Positions 34,108 through 46,461 of a DNA stretch of 64,000 nt are shown piece after piece (the stretch's first letter is position 1; every line of letters starts with the position of its first letter). The notes under the pieces were generated by a model, which was not told the origin of the DNA, ran no database searches, and worked only from the letters and a program-made list of their open reading frames with translations. Made by a program: the position numbers and the translations under genes. Source of the DNA: Rhytidiadelphus loreus (taxonomy: Eukaryota > Streptophyta > Bryopsida > Hypnales > Hylocomiaceae); the NCBI GenBank assembly GCA_947034895.1, contig OX344762.1:35878760-35942759 (forward strand). The letters run 5' to 3'.

Positions 34108-35512
34108 ACACATTCATAGAAAAAATTCTATAAAAAAGATTTTTTAAATAGATAAACAATCTAAAGGTCTATTTTTTTTTAGGAATTTTATTTTAATATT
34201 CATAAATTTATGAAAAACTTATTTCATCAACAAAATTTCATCAACAAAACTCATTTTCTTGAAATTCAAGGTGCATATTCATATCCATACATACAATTTC
34301 TTTAAAGAGTCATTCTAATATATTTTGTGAGAACATAATCCCAAATTTTATGAAACTTTTGGTGATGATAACATACGATTAACATTCCAAAACCACCTTA
34401 AATTAATTCTACAGTAAGATTAATTTTCTACATTCATCCAAAATCTTTTGAGAATCTCAAAATTACTCATTTAGAGCATCAAGACACTCAAAGTAGTTGA
34501 CGCATGAGATGAGAAATTGTTTTAATTGTCAAAATTCTACAATCCTGAGGTGAACGACATGAGTTACTTTGATACTTTATATTACAATTGTAAATATGTG
34601 TCAAATTTGATATCTTCAAACCTGCTTTGCTCAGCGTATTCTAATAACTTGACGCACTAAGAAGTGTTTTTCACCAACTTCATTCCACTAGTCTTTAGCG
34701 TTGGTAACCAATCTCTACTTCAAACTATTCCATCTTTTGTACCACTGTTAGTGTTGCTCAATTTTTTTGTCTGCGATAGTCAACCAGTTCTGTTAACCAA
34801 TGAATTCGAATTTAATCATTTAGCACATAAATAGAACTTATAGTTTGGTGCTCTAAAAAAATCAAAAGCACTCATTGGAGGTCAACCTTATTGCAGAAGA
34901 CTTCCCTTTTTCATACAAAATTCCAAAGATGAACATTTAAACTTTGTTTCAAATACAAGGATTCCTAATCATTCATCAACCGATTTTCAGCCTCAGTGTC
35001 TTTACAAGGTGTACGCTAACCCCCTATACCTTGTACACATAATAACCTCTCTGGAGGCTAATAGACTAGGGCAAAATTACTATAAGGAATACACGAAAAT
35101 ATAATTAAGGTCATAATTGCCCTATTAGAAATAATAGCAATATAGCAATATATGACTAGAGTTTGACTATACTGCTATGGTCTCCTAGTAAATTAGCAAC
35201 CATCTATAATCAACCTTTGAAAATTCATAGTTTATTCATGCGATGTCCAAAGAATACATGCTAACATGTGTTGGAATCTCCTTCAATGGCCAACAAGATT
35301 CAACAAAATTAAGTCAGCATAATAAAGGAACCGTGCAGATGCTTTAAGGTGTACATACCTTAAGAGTTTCAAGTCTTGGTGCAGTAAATTCTTGAATATT
35401 TCTTAGCAATTCACAAAAGCATACCGCTGTTCATCTTTGAATATAGATGGCACCTTTCCAGCAACAAGCTTCAGGACCTGCATACTTGCGTTCATATCTG
35501 ACTAAAATCTGA
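34108..35512. other. Intergenic, 3' flank of the phosphatidylserine synthase gene
   Basis: No gene is recognised. Bases 34850-34990 resemble 46185-46310 (shared cactcattggaggtcaa, then acaaaattccaaaga), so both contain pieces of another repeat. The part nearest 35513 is the presumptive 3' UTR of the minus-strand gene. Confidence 0.45.
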
Positions 35513-38500
35513 CTACATGAATTTCTTTGAGTCCATTTCTTCAGTCTCTTTAATGTCCCGCTTATGATCAAAATACACCTTGATTGTCCAGGAGGACAAA
35601 AACAAGACAAGAGCAGTGGACACTGTTGTCCAGAACCAGAATACAAAACCTGGCATTGGCTTGGGATAGAGGCCTGGATGCACACGACAGTATTATAAGT
35701 ATGTACCACGACTTCAATAATAAAAACTCTCCAAGACAATTAACTTGATGTCCGCGTCATTTAGCAGGACAGGGAACACAGAGATATAATAGTAGTAGAC
35801 CTAAATAAGTCTAACAAGTGTGAGCAATCCAATCCAGGTCAAGGTCAAGAAATATTCAAACACTAGGGAGCTTACCTCGACCAAATTTTATACAGATGAG
35901 AGTCTCCACAATTGCAATTGCTATAGCCAGCCAGCAGAACCCCCCCAGCTTCTTAATTGGCTTCCTGAGGTTTGCAAATAGAGGACCCAACACATGAGAA
36001 ATAATTGTTTGAAAAGTCATCTCATTCATAATATTAAATCCCACAAAAATCACATAGATCATCTACCAAAAACTGTAAAACTGCAAAACAAAATAACTTC
36101 ATATACAAAAGTCATGGACACTCCTAAGCAATGGAGAGCAAGGACCATGACAGCTCACCTTGTTTGCAGAAAAGTGTTGAACTCTCGGATTGCAGGATTT
36201 GCAATCAGCCACCAAACTATCAACCGATACGTGTTGAGTGGGTTCAAAGGTGGTATCCACAGGCAGTACTTGATGAAAAATGCATTCACCTCAACCATGA
36301 GCACAATAAGTAGAAAGATCAGAACTTGCACGAACCGGAGAGGACCCTGCAATGGGTTCCACTCGTCTTTGTCCCAATAGGCTGGAGTAAATTGCCCAAG
36401 TGATCTTTTAACCTGTAACCTCCAACGTCACCAAAGTTTCAATATTTTGCACCCTGCTTTTCTACAAATATAGCTACTATGTTCTACAAGAAAAAACTAG
36501 AATTATTTTCTACATCTAAATAAACGTTCCTGCCAGAAATATGCAATGCAGGTTCTAATCCAGAAGTCGCGAACCGACCCCGAAGAGGTGTTCTAGAAAT
36601 TCTAGCCACACTACGATTGTCAAGAGTTTATGTTAGAAACTGCCTTACATGGCAGGGTTTAACGCCTCTAGGTTGTCAGGAAAATGGATTTCTACCCAAA
36701 GAATCTTAGTCGAAGGTTTTGGTGTCAAACGCCGCACGTTAAAAATTTGACGAACAACAAAGTAGGTTCTAGCCAGCACAGACAGTTTCTCATGGTCTGT
36801 GCCTGGTGAAAGGACACAGAGACATACGAACTTTGTCATGCAGATACATTATATACGTAAAATGATATGAGAAGGAAGAAGAAATGCCTACCTTGCCGAG
36901 AATAGACTTTTGTTGACTCAGACCAACCCAAGCATATGTCTTTCCATCAAAATATTTCACTGTCTTCATTCCAGCCCAAATTCCTGTAAATTTAGAAATC
37001 ATATTGTCATTATATTTACCTCTACTACTAAAATATATTAATGAATACATCAAACAACAAGCTAAATGCAAATTGAAAATTGCTTCTGATTTCAGAAGAT
37101 AGAAAAGGCATACCAATCCAGTTGCAGAGGAAAACATCAAGAATGATACTATCCCACCAACACTCGTTGAAGTTCGGCAGCATATGGTTGAAAGTTACCT
37201 GTAAATTGTCAGAAATTTCTTCCAGTCAATTCATACAACGTCCAGTATCGAGCATTCCTATCCTAGTAAATGGCAATAAATTTCTTCTACTTGTTTATAA
37301 TACACTCAGTTCTCATAAAGACAAAGTAATAGCTCTCATGCTAATAAAATAGAATGCCCAAACAACATCAGCATCGCAGTCTTTCCAAAACTATCAACAT
37401 AGTGATAATGACGAAGGGTGCAAGAAAAGGTATACCTCTGCCATCTCGAATCCAATAGATAGCACCCACAGGAGAGGTAGATTACGAACCATTATGGCCT
37501 TCCCCCACCACCCTAATGTATGTGCTATCACAAACTCATCAAACAAGGTATTCTGCGAGCAAAGATGAAGAATAAATCGTGTTAACAAACCAAAAATGTC
37601 ATGTCCAACATTACACGAAAAGAACTTTTACTATGATTGCGAAGTCCATCTATAAAAAGTGCTGATGTTTGTAGTAGAATTTATAACAATAGAAATGAAC
37701 AATCCGCGCTAATACTTTTTTACAGCTCGAGGATTACCACATAGCAGAATCAAATGAAGACGACTTGCGGGTTCTCACATAAATATTGGAAAACTTGTTG
37801 GATTTCTCTGGGGTATACACTCGACAATCTGCTCCATAAGATCTTTCATACAACTCTGGAAGCGACACAGATAACGTGATTGAAGTTCTGTTAGAAATCT
37901 GTGTAATCCCTCTTTGCGGGCTTACAGAGATGAGACCAGGTTGAACACAACAATTCAACGGAAATGTATTCCATGCCGAGATACAAGAGAATTTGCCAGT
38001 CAAATCGTCAAATCTTGTCAATCCTTCCTTGCAAGCTTCTCAGCTAGAACCAAAAACTAGTACTAAAGCAGACACATGTATAAATATCCTTTCAAGCAAA
38101 TAGTAAGAAACATAAGAGCCCTTCTGAACAAAATAATTCACAATAAAAATGTTAAGGGCATATAAAGATTAGTACCAACACCAAGGTCAGGATGCAGATG
38201 CTTCAGAAATTGTCGTGCATCATCCCGCTTCTGGATCACAGATAAATAAACTGCTGAATAAAATCTCAAATAGCTCATCTCGAATCAAACGAGGAATGTA
38301 TGAGCATAGCCGAGGTGATGAATTCTCAGATGCTGGTAGCATCGCAAATCTCCAATTGAAACATTAGCAGCCTAACCACGATATCCAGATATACCACATC
38401 AAGACAGTGCTGATAAGCAAAAAGATAAACCATAACTTTGAAGGTGCAGAGAACTCTGATGATGGACAGACACCCGCTATTCAGCATCTATTATACATTA

Positions 38501-40187
38501 ACTGCACTTGTAGATATACCCAAGTTGAATTACGGTAATATTGAGTATGTATTGAATAGCAGACCTGAAAGAGCAGAAAAGTGAGGAAGACAAGATAGAC
38601 TACTGCTATCCCATGAATGAATCGCCAAAATGCAGGGTGTGGTCTTATCAGAATCCTGTGTAGGAAAAATACGAAAGCCAATAATGACATGCATCAAGAG
38701 ATAACCAACAATTTCATCTTGCCACGATCAAGTCTAAAGGTTGCAACCATACGACTTCAAAATGCCATAAGGTTTTAAGTAATTTCTTGCTTACGTGGAT
38801 GGGGCTTGCAGTAAACAGTATCCCAAGAAAACCGCAATTGTCGCCAAAATACCCCTGCACACTTAGTACCCATTAAAATCGATTTGACACACTCACAAGG
38901 TACCCGTCTTCTGGTTTTCTTCCACGTAACAAGTATCTCGACTAAATCAACAAAACTTGTCTAGTCAGGATTCAACTTGAACACAAAGAAGTCAAGTAAT
39001 TACCATTTCGTGTTAGTGATTGTGTCTAAATCATTCTCTTCTGACTGAAGGGCACCGCTTGCCCACCTGCACATTCAACACAGCACATGTAGATTTAGGT
39101 AGTATTCATTCATTCACAAATGCAATCACAACAAAGGGAAAACAGAAAAAGCCTCGGGCAAACAGATATACATGAAATTATCAACATTCCAACCGTGTAA
39201 GTCCAACACTAGTAACACATTAACACTATGTGCCCAAATGGCCAGAGGTGTCCGCTTCCACATCTACAGGCGTTGAAGTAAATCACTTAGAAAGCTTCGA
39301 GGGCGGTAACAAAATGAATCCATAAAAAGAATAAATCATACCCTACATACTTGAACAATAGAAATATGTTCTGAATGTTACTATAATCCACTGTTACTAC
39401 AGTCCAAAGTGAATTTTCCATTTTCTGCTTAGGCACTCAGGGATTAAGATGGAATAGTAACTCAGCTTGATAAACGTGCAAGGTAGAGGTACCTAATTGC
39501 AACGGTACCTAATTGCACCCCTCAAAATTCTGCACCATGAGTACACATTGATTTACAGAATGTACACCACCTCAACACCAGTACGCATGTCAGGTTCAGG
39601 TCATCTACCAATAAATTTTTTAACCCTTCGAACGTTTGCATTCAGCATGTTATCCAAACATGCATTCTCTGGTGCAAGAAAATCCAGTTTGCTAACGAGA
39701 ATATCAAAAAAATCTGTCCCTTCTAATAATAATAACTACGGTCAGCGCTTAAAGTGGCGTGCTTTTGGAGCGATTAACTTAAAGCCAGGTCCTCAGAGAA
39801 TCCAAGCAAACGACAACAGAATAGGAAAATTGAACGAGGTTTCTGCCACAACAGGGCAGAGAATACTTGGAAAACGACAGCAAATGTCTTTCCATCAACA
39901 AAAGCTAAGGGGCAGAGTATGTACACAAGAAGGCAAGCTCCAACAATAAGAACCGTGACGGTGTGGGGCTTGTAAAACCACGCTGTCCAGGGATCCAGGT
40001 CATTCATGATACTCCCCGCCTTGGTTTCACTGTCCTCTCGCTCAAGAATTCTGTTCCCACCCCTGTAATCTCCATCTCCTTCCATCAAAGCATCGGCCCT
40101 CCCATCATCGTCTTCCAAGGGAGAATTCTCGACGCGGCCACCACCGCTGGAATCCTTAGCCTCGGAGAAGCTGATTTCTCTGCCCAT
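35513..40187 (-). CDS. PSS1: Phosphatidylserine synthase, base-exchange (PSS1) type, 12 exons
   Basis: An ER membrane enzyme that exchanges the head group of a phospholipid for L-serine to make phosphatidylserine. Exons (minus strand) are 40187-39925, 39066-39004, 38854-38795, 38655-38565, 38227-38182, 37855-37779, 37552-37436, 37198-37114, 36983-36892, 36412-36159, 35964-35876 and 35673-35513. Phases agree throughout, giving 465 aa. Family blocks seen are [117 protein letters not shown] and [19 protein letters not shown]. It has multiple membrane segments. The N-terminal ~60 residues are hydrophilic and acidic, as in other plant members. The start at 40187 is the first ATG of a frame leading into DLDPWTAW. 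It is intact and expected to be single-function. Confidence 0.95.
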
Positions 40188-41301
40188 CGCAATTTTGCGA
40201 TAAATTCAACGATGCCCTGTTTCGGCGAAGTTACAGCGCATGATCATTCCTCTCCATATTTCCAGTGAATAACTCAAATTTAAGTACAGCTACACCAAAT
40301 CATTGTCTAGTATTTGTGCACAAATACTAGAAATAATTTAGGCCATAAAGCTCCTCAACTCTAAATTATTGATAGAGATGCAGTGCAGAAGAAACGGAAA
40401 TGACAATAAACATGATGACATCCACGTTCAAAACAGTCGAAAATTTTAAGACTTGCTGTGTTTTTTTATCTAAAAAGATTAAAACAAAAGTCACGAATGG
40501 AGCAAAGATCAACAGCTCCGTCAATGGCCTAGCTTTAACTAAACAGTCTAGAATTAATTAAATTTGAGCTCAATGTGTTACCGTCTCGCCGACTAATCCT
40601 TGCAAACCCTTGCTATCCGTGTTGCTGTACTTAATTCGTTCCTCGCCTACAATCGTTTACAATAGAAAAGTGGAAGCCGATCTGCGAAACAAACGACATT
40701 ATCCTTAAGTACTCCATTACAACACCGTGCATGCTCTCACGCATCCTTAGAAACCCTAATTTCAGGCAACCACGTAAAACTCTACAGACGTCATGAACGT
40801 TGTGAAAACAAGGTAAAATCCATACCATTACAAATCCAATTGCTAAAAGCGCTAAAAACATCAGCAATCGTAAAACTCGCAGGAAAACTCGCAGCTAACT
40901 CGACTCTTATTATGTGCAAAGCTCGCATTGTAATTTAGAAAAAAAATTGTGAACACACAGGTAGAGAAATTTAACGGCACCTCCTGAAGAATCGAGTCCC
41001 GATCGGTTACTCCATTGCACACTGCGCGTCTATACTTGCAAATAACTACTAGATCCCGCAAGGAAATGTCCGCATTGCAAAAGCAAAATGCAAAATCAGA
41101 GCAACGCAAAGTTGAGAATTGGAAGAGAAAGATCGATGGTGCCGTCCTTCTTCGACAGTGATAATGCATTTCGATGATGTGGCATGCCACTTCAGAAGTA
41201 GGATGCAAGCCAAGGGGTCCCAAAGTACTGCCAGCGTGGCATTGGGATTACTGACAAGTGAGGATGAGACTAATGTTTTGGTAAAAATTCTGTGGAGAAA
41301 C
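40188..41301. promoter_or_regulatory. Upstream region of the phosphatidylserine synthase gene
   Basis: Contains the promoter and leader of the minus-strand gene by position. An imperfect palindrome, caaatactagaaataattta within gtatttgtgcacaaatac (about 40310-40335), is the only structure noted. Open frames at 40631-41315 have no recognisable domain. Confidence 0.4.
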
Positions 41302-41784
41302 AGGTATGTTCCCACCTGGCGTTAGGGGCGCTGGTAAGGTGTTAGGGGCGCTGTTAACTTAAATCGAGCTAAAAATGGTGGTGCATTCCCTAAGTCCTTC
41401 GTTAATCACCAAACCTGGATGACAGCCGTGGTGGCCTGGACTAAACAATGTTGTTACAGCTAATAATCATTTTTTAATTGTTGGCCCACCATTGCAGAAG
41501 TATTGTGTAGTTAAAACTGGGCTATCTTCTGAATATGAAGATTTCAACTTCTAATTACCACTCCTATGTAATGGAGCTCTGGATGGCCCATTACGTAAGA
41601 GCAATGGCAGCTGAACGCAGAAATTAGCAAGACCAACATAGAAAATAAAAAATACTGAAATTATTGGAAATTTGGTTCAAAGTTTCAAAAAACTTCGATT
41701 TAAATACCCAATAATTTCAGTAGTTGATAAAGTACCTTTCATAGAATAGGAAGCCACTATTGACGTGAGTCCAAGAATTATCGT

Positions 41785-42815
41785 AGGCAATCTCTTTATA
41801 CAAGTGGGGTAATAGAAGGTAGAACAATTCATGTGGGATATGTTAATTTGAATGAGTAGGAATTCAACCGCTCATAGGTAAATGCACAAATAGGAATTGT
41901 GGTGAAAGTAGAATTTCAGACCTCATTTTGGCATTGTAAAATAACTTATTTCAGAAAACTTTGAACTAAGAAAAGGTAGAAAAGCAAAATAAATTTCATC
42001 TCCAAAAATCCGTTTGACATTTCGATCCTCCAATCAAAAGTTATGGACAAAATTCAAAGAAGATGCTTGAAAATGTCAAAGAAAATGCCCCTCCCAACCC
42101 CTGTCCGAATTTCATTCCTAACTTTGATTGGAGTTCCCAAATCACAAAAGGATCTTCATAAATGAAAGTTAGATGGATTTACCAACTTTTCTTAGTTCAA
42201 AGTTTCTTGGAAAAAGTTTTTCTACTATGCTTAAGGTAAACCAGCCCATGACAGGCAAACCACCCATGACAGATACCTACTGACCCCCCCATTACAGTCA
42301 TTTATCAATCTATGAGAGACTTTTTCTGAAAAATGGGGTTAAGACTGCATTGGGCTGATTTGTAGTTGTTATCAAAGCCTTGGGGTACAGTCATGAAGTT
42401 ATTAGTAACTGTCATGGACACTTATACCAATCTAGTCTAAATTGGTAGTAAAAAATAGTTTTTTTATTTCTTAATGTCATGTCCATGTTAGAAAGTCTTG
42501 TAGCCATCTTAGAAAATGCTATGACTGTTTTAGGAGGGAAGATGACCATCATGGAAACACTTTTTTGCTGATTTGGGGTAGTCTACAGGCTGTTTTCGGC
42601 TTACTGGACAGCACACTTCAAAAATTCACAAAAAATTCATATTTTGTCCAAAAATTAAAATTTCAGTTGCTTTCTTCATTTCTCACATGTGTCTTTGTAT
42701 GAAAAAAAATTTGATTATTCTTGCTAATGGCAACAGACCACATCAGGCAATTTGCCTGTCATAGGCTAGTTTACCTTAAATGAAGTATGAAGCTCTACAT
42801 TAAACACAATTCCTG
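41785..42815. repeat. Foldback-family repeat with nested insertion
   Basis: The left arm (agaacaattcatgtgggata to tccaatcaaaagttatggac) is an inverted relative of the part following 42060 (ccaacccctgtccgaatttc to ctactatgcttaaatgaagt). The right arm is cut by the 42234-42776 element. It matches copies at 1-885 and 59110-59735. Confidence 0.7.
42234..42776. mobile_element. TA-duplicating MITE, 543 bp
   Basis: The left end AGGTAAACCAGCCCATGACA and the inverted right end AGGTAAACTAGCCTATGACA are flanked by TA on both sides (42232-42233 and 42777-42778). Removing the element and one TA restores ctatgcttaaatgaag, which matches ctatgcctaaatgagg in sister foldback copies. The ends and interior match the 58754-60965 element. 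A TA duplication suggests Tc1/mariner- or similar TA-targeting transposition. Confidence 0.85.
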
Positions 42816-43264
42816 CGTTTTCACAATTAGTGATCCCATATCCTTTGAGAATTCATAATGGACAATGAATTCCATTATAAAAATGATCTCTCCACACATC
42901 AATTGGCATTGAATTGTTGCAAAATTCTTTCCAATATTTGGAGCTCTTTTTAACAATTACTTGCCCTTGGATTTGACAAGGTGGGTTGTTGATTTTCAAA
43001 ATCATTGAAAGGCGTTTGAAAATTTGATTATTTTCTGTCAAGTGTCACTTCTAGCTACGGTAATTGGATACGCAAGAGATTTGAGGTCCCTTGGGCCGGT
43101 TGAAGAAAGTAACTTCTGAGCCATGTGAGAATTTCCCCGGGTTAAAAAACAATTACAGCAGTTCTGGACTTGAAGTCCAATAAAAAAGACTATTTCCTTC
43201 TTATGCACAGGTTTTATCTTTAAACTGAGGGAGTTTGCAAACGCCAGGTGGGAATAGACCTTAA

Positions 43265-43549
43265 GAGCATCCCCACCAATCTGTTCTCTATCCCTAAAAA
43301 TTTAGGGAGAGGACCTCATATTTTTAGAGAGAGGACCTCAGATGGGGATGGGGATATAGAAACTTGCATGCACCAATCTCAAAACAAGATCTCTACTCCA
43401 AATTTATAGAGAACTCGGTAAAAGTTGGGCCCAATTCTCTATATTCAAGCTCATATAGAGAACACGCGAGGTCTCATCCCTATAAAGTCAAGGTTGACTG
43501 GATTGAGGTCCTGAGTTTAGGGATACAAAACAGATTGGTGGAGATGCTC
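43265..43549. mobile_element. Harbinger/Tourist-like MITE, 285 bp
   Basis: Flanked by TAA (43262-43264 and 43550-43552). The terminal inverted repeats begin GAGCATCCCCACCAATCTGT on the left and, on the minus strand, GAGCATCTCCACCAATCTGT on the right. The interior has repeated gagaggacctcat phrases. It sits directly against the end of the 41302-43261 element. Confidence 0.85.
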
Positions 43550-44782
43550 TAAGGTAGGAGGTTCTAAAAGCACTCAAGCTCTAAAATGGCCCACCTCCTT
43601 AAATGTACACTATTTGTACATGTTGATTTTTTATACCCTTCAGCGATGTACAGACGGTGTACATTCTAGGATGTGAGTCATTTTAGAGCCCTATGCAATT
43701 TCAACTTCAAAATTTTATAATTAACTCTACAAAGCTCCAAAAAATATGAAATGACTTGGGTTAGATGTCAATTGCACTTGTCTTTCAAAGAAAATGTACT
43801 GAAAAATATTTCAAGATGTTTCACCTCCCCAAAATATAGTTCCATCCCTTACATGGTCCATTTATGAACCTCCTACCTTATGGCAACCATGTAAAACTCT
43901 ACATAAAAATCCTCAAATTGCCATAGTCTACTTCTTCCACATAACATTGTTTACCAATAGGGGTAGTCACACCTTCTTCACCTTGGTTCCAATTCTCAAA
44001 GAAGGTGAATGTGGCGCTTTGTTGTTGGTTGTCTATAACTTGCAGTGCTTCAAACCTCCGAGAATTGAGAGTGATGTTTCTTCTCCTCCAAAGGAAAAGA
44101 AATGGGCTTGAAGAAAAAAATATTAAAGAGTTTTTGATCTTGTGCTATTGTACTTTCACCCTTGTTGGTACCGACATTAGGAAAAATTTCAGCCCTGCCA
44201 CATCAGATCTGGGGAAAAAAAATTTAAAAATTAAAAAAATTCCCTAGTTGCATCGGAGGAACCTCGCAGCCCTTTGCACACCTCAGATTTTTCCTAATGC
44301 TTCACTCAATTAAGTTCAGCCTCTCTATGCTCCACACAACAAAAGGGGCATCACACCTTCTTTTTGCACATCAATTCTCCATTGGCTTCTCTTTTGTCTC
44401 ACCAACTTCACATCCTTCAAAAAAATTTGCTTCTCAAAGGAGGTGTGACTATCCCTAATGAGGCAGGGGTTGCTTTTGCATTCTTGGAAAAGGGACCTCT
44501 ATAGTGAACAAAAAACACCCCCAATCTTTGAATTAATTGAGAAGTCTCCCTTAGGTATCTAACAAAGCAAAATATCTTCTCACCACAGGGAGGACCATCA
44601 CCTAGTTATACAATGTTGTGTGAAATCACAACTTTAGTATGGGAATTTCAAGCTTTAACCAATCAATGGGCCTCCCTACAACATGCTAAGAAGGTATAAT
44701 GCTTTGCTAGATGCATGGAAAGGACAAGAGGAGGGGCTTATCAATTAATTCAAGAATCATGGTTAAATGAGGAACCATATAA
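43550..44782. other. Intergenic, no gene recognised
   Basis: Contains an inverted pair around 43553-43880 (ggtaggaggttctaaaagca versus tgaacctcctacctta), probably another decayed element. Nothing coding. Confidence 0.45.
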
Positions 44783-45332
44783 GGGCCACTTCACACTATG
44801 GCCGTCCAAGTCGAGAGGCCATAGCATTGAGTGGCCAAACTTTGTTGAGAGTCCAAAGAAATGAGCAATAAATAGGCAATAAATAATAGGAATTGGAGCC
44901 TTTAGCCATCCAGTGTGAAGCCTCCAAAGGCCAAGCCCAAAGTCCAAACTCTTGTCAATATATGAACTTTCATGGCTTCATGGCAATGAACTCCCAAAGG
45001 CCAAGCCCAAACTCCAAACCCTTGGCCAGCCATAGTGTAAAGCCTCTCAAAGGCCAAGCCCAAAGTCCAAACTCTTAGTAATGAACTCCCACCTACCAAT
45101 CTAATGGTCGATGGCCTCTCGGCCATAGTTTAGGCATTCATTTTTAGCCGACCCAAACTTCCTTTGAGAGTCCATCACCATGTAGGCAATTTATTGCCAT
45201 GTAGGTAGGTGATGGCCTTTGGACTTGTGCCTTCTAGTGTGAAGGGTTGAGAGGCCAAACTTTTGGTTTCTTGAAATTTGATTGGTGGAAACCCATGGCC
45301 TCTCAACCTTTGGCCGTAGTGTGAAGTGGCCC
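44783..45332. mobile_element. TAA-flanked inverted-repeat element, 550 bp
   Basis: Flanked by TAA (44780-44782 and 45333-45335). The ends GGGCCACTTCACACTATGGC and, inverted, GGGCCACTTCACACTACGGC are near-identical. The interior is built from repeated AAAGGCCAAGCCCAAA and GTCCAAACTCTT units in direct and inverted order. Harbinger-like by its target duplication. Non-coding. Confidence 0.82.
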
Positions 45333-45335
45333 TAA

Positions 45336-46461
45336 GGCAAATAAACTTTGATCGGTAGAATTGATAAAATTTCAAACAAAAAAATTGGATCATGGTTCTT
45401 TACAGTACACTCAAAATATTATTCTTTTGCACTAATTTCAATGATTTTATGAACAATTTTAGTATATGATATACAAGTTATGCTAGCTGACCAAACATTA
45501 AATTAAGTTTTTAGGGATTTATTAAAGTCTAGAATGTGAAAATTATGCACTGTCCCCTTGCACATAATTCACCCCAAAATTTAAAAGATATCAAAGAATA
45601 TTAGGTTGTGTTTAGAATGTTGAGCTTAAATTTTTTATATTCAAAATTCAAAAACTGAATTCAAAATGCACCTTATTTGCCAAAGTATTGTGATTATTTG
45701 GTCAAATTATTATTAAATAAAAGGTTTCAGAATTCTAGATCTTCAAGGCAATTTGTTTTTATCAAACTAAAATTTTTACCTTTGATTTGAATGTACATAA
45801 ATTCAAGAGCTAGCCTTTTGAGTTTTGTAATAATTACACTCTAAAGTTCTTTTTAATTAGTTTGAAAATTGAAATTTCTATCACATAAAAATCAGAGTGC
45901 ACACAATTTACAAGAAGCTTGTTCTACAAACTAGTGCACCATAGCTTGCCATTTCCCAACTTCATTTTACAAGTTTTCATCATCTTCCCAAACCTAAACA
46001 AATATGCACCGATCAGGAACTTTGCATTTGATGATGCATTTTTAAACAACCCATGCAATTAGCAGACTAAATATGAACCGATGAAGAACCTCTCAATTTG
46101 ATGTTGCATTTTAACCCTTAAACACCGGGCTAGTAACCATGGACATCATCCTTTTTGGGTATTGTATAACATCATCTACTTTTTAAAAAAAAATACTCAT
46201 TGGAGGTCAAACTACTCTGCAAAATCTCCCCTTTTTGCACAAAATTCCAAAGAATGATGAACAGTAGCACTTCTATCCTACAAGTAAAGATTCTTTGTCA
46301 TTCATCGACTGAAAAACTGCAGTGCAGCGTCGTTTAAGGGTTTAAGGGTTTAACCCACTCAATTAGAGGACCAATACCGAGTGACATGGATTTGCAATGA
46401 GACCCAAAAGAAGGTGTTTTTGAAATGAGCCGACTCTCCAAGGAACCGAACCAGTTCACGA
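45336..46461. other. Intergenic, repeat remnants, 3' flank of transporter gene
   Basis: AT-rich. Bases 46112-46355 start TTAACCCTTAAACACC and end TTAAGGGTTTAA, a likely short member of the TTAACCCCTAAAGG family. Its interior resembles 34850-34990. No gene. Confidence 0.45.

Larger units (their letters stand above)
41302..43261. mobile_element. AGGTATGTTCCCACCTGG-ended element holding nested repeats
   Basis: The left end AGGTATGTTCCCACCTGGCG and the right end (minus strand AGGTCTATTCCCACCTGGCG) form inverted repeats of about 22 bp. The interior contains a foldback copy (41785-42815), itself holding a TA-duplicating element (42234-42776). The small 138-bp element at 48389-48526 has similar ends. 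No target duplication was identified. No transposase is present. Confidence 0.6.

Noticed and set aside
40631..41315. Several minus-strand frames of 78-120 codons
   Set aside because: They have no domain, overlap one another in different frames and lie in the upstream region of the phosphatidylserine synthase gene.
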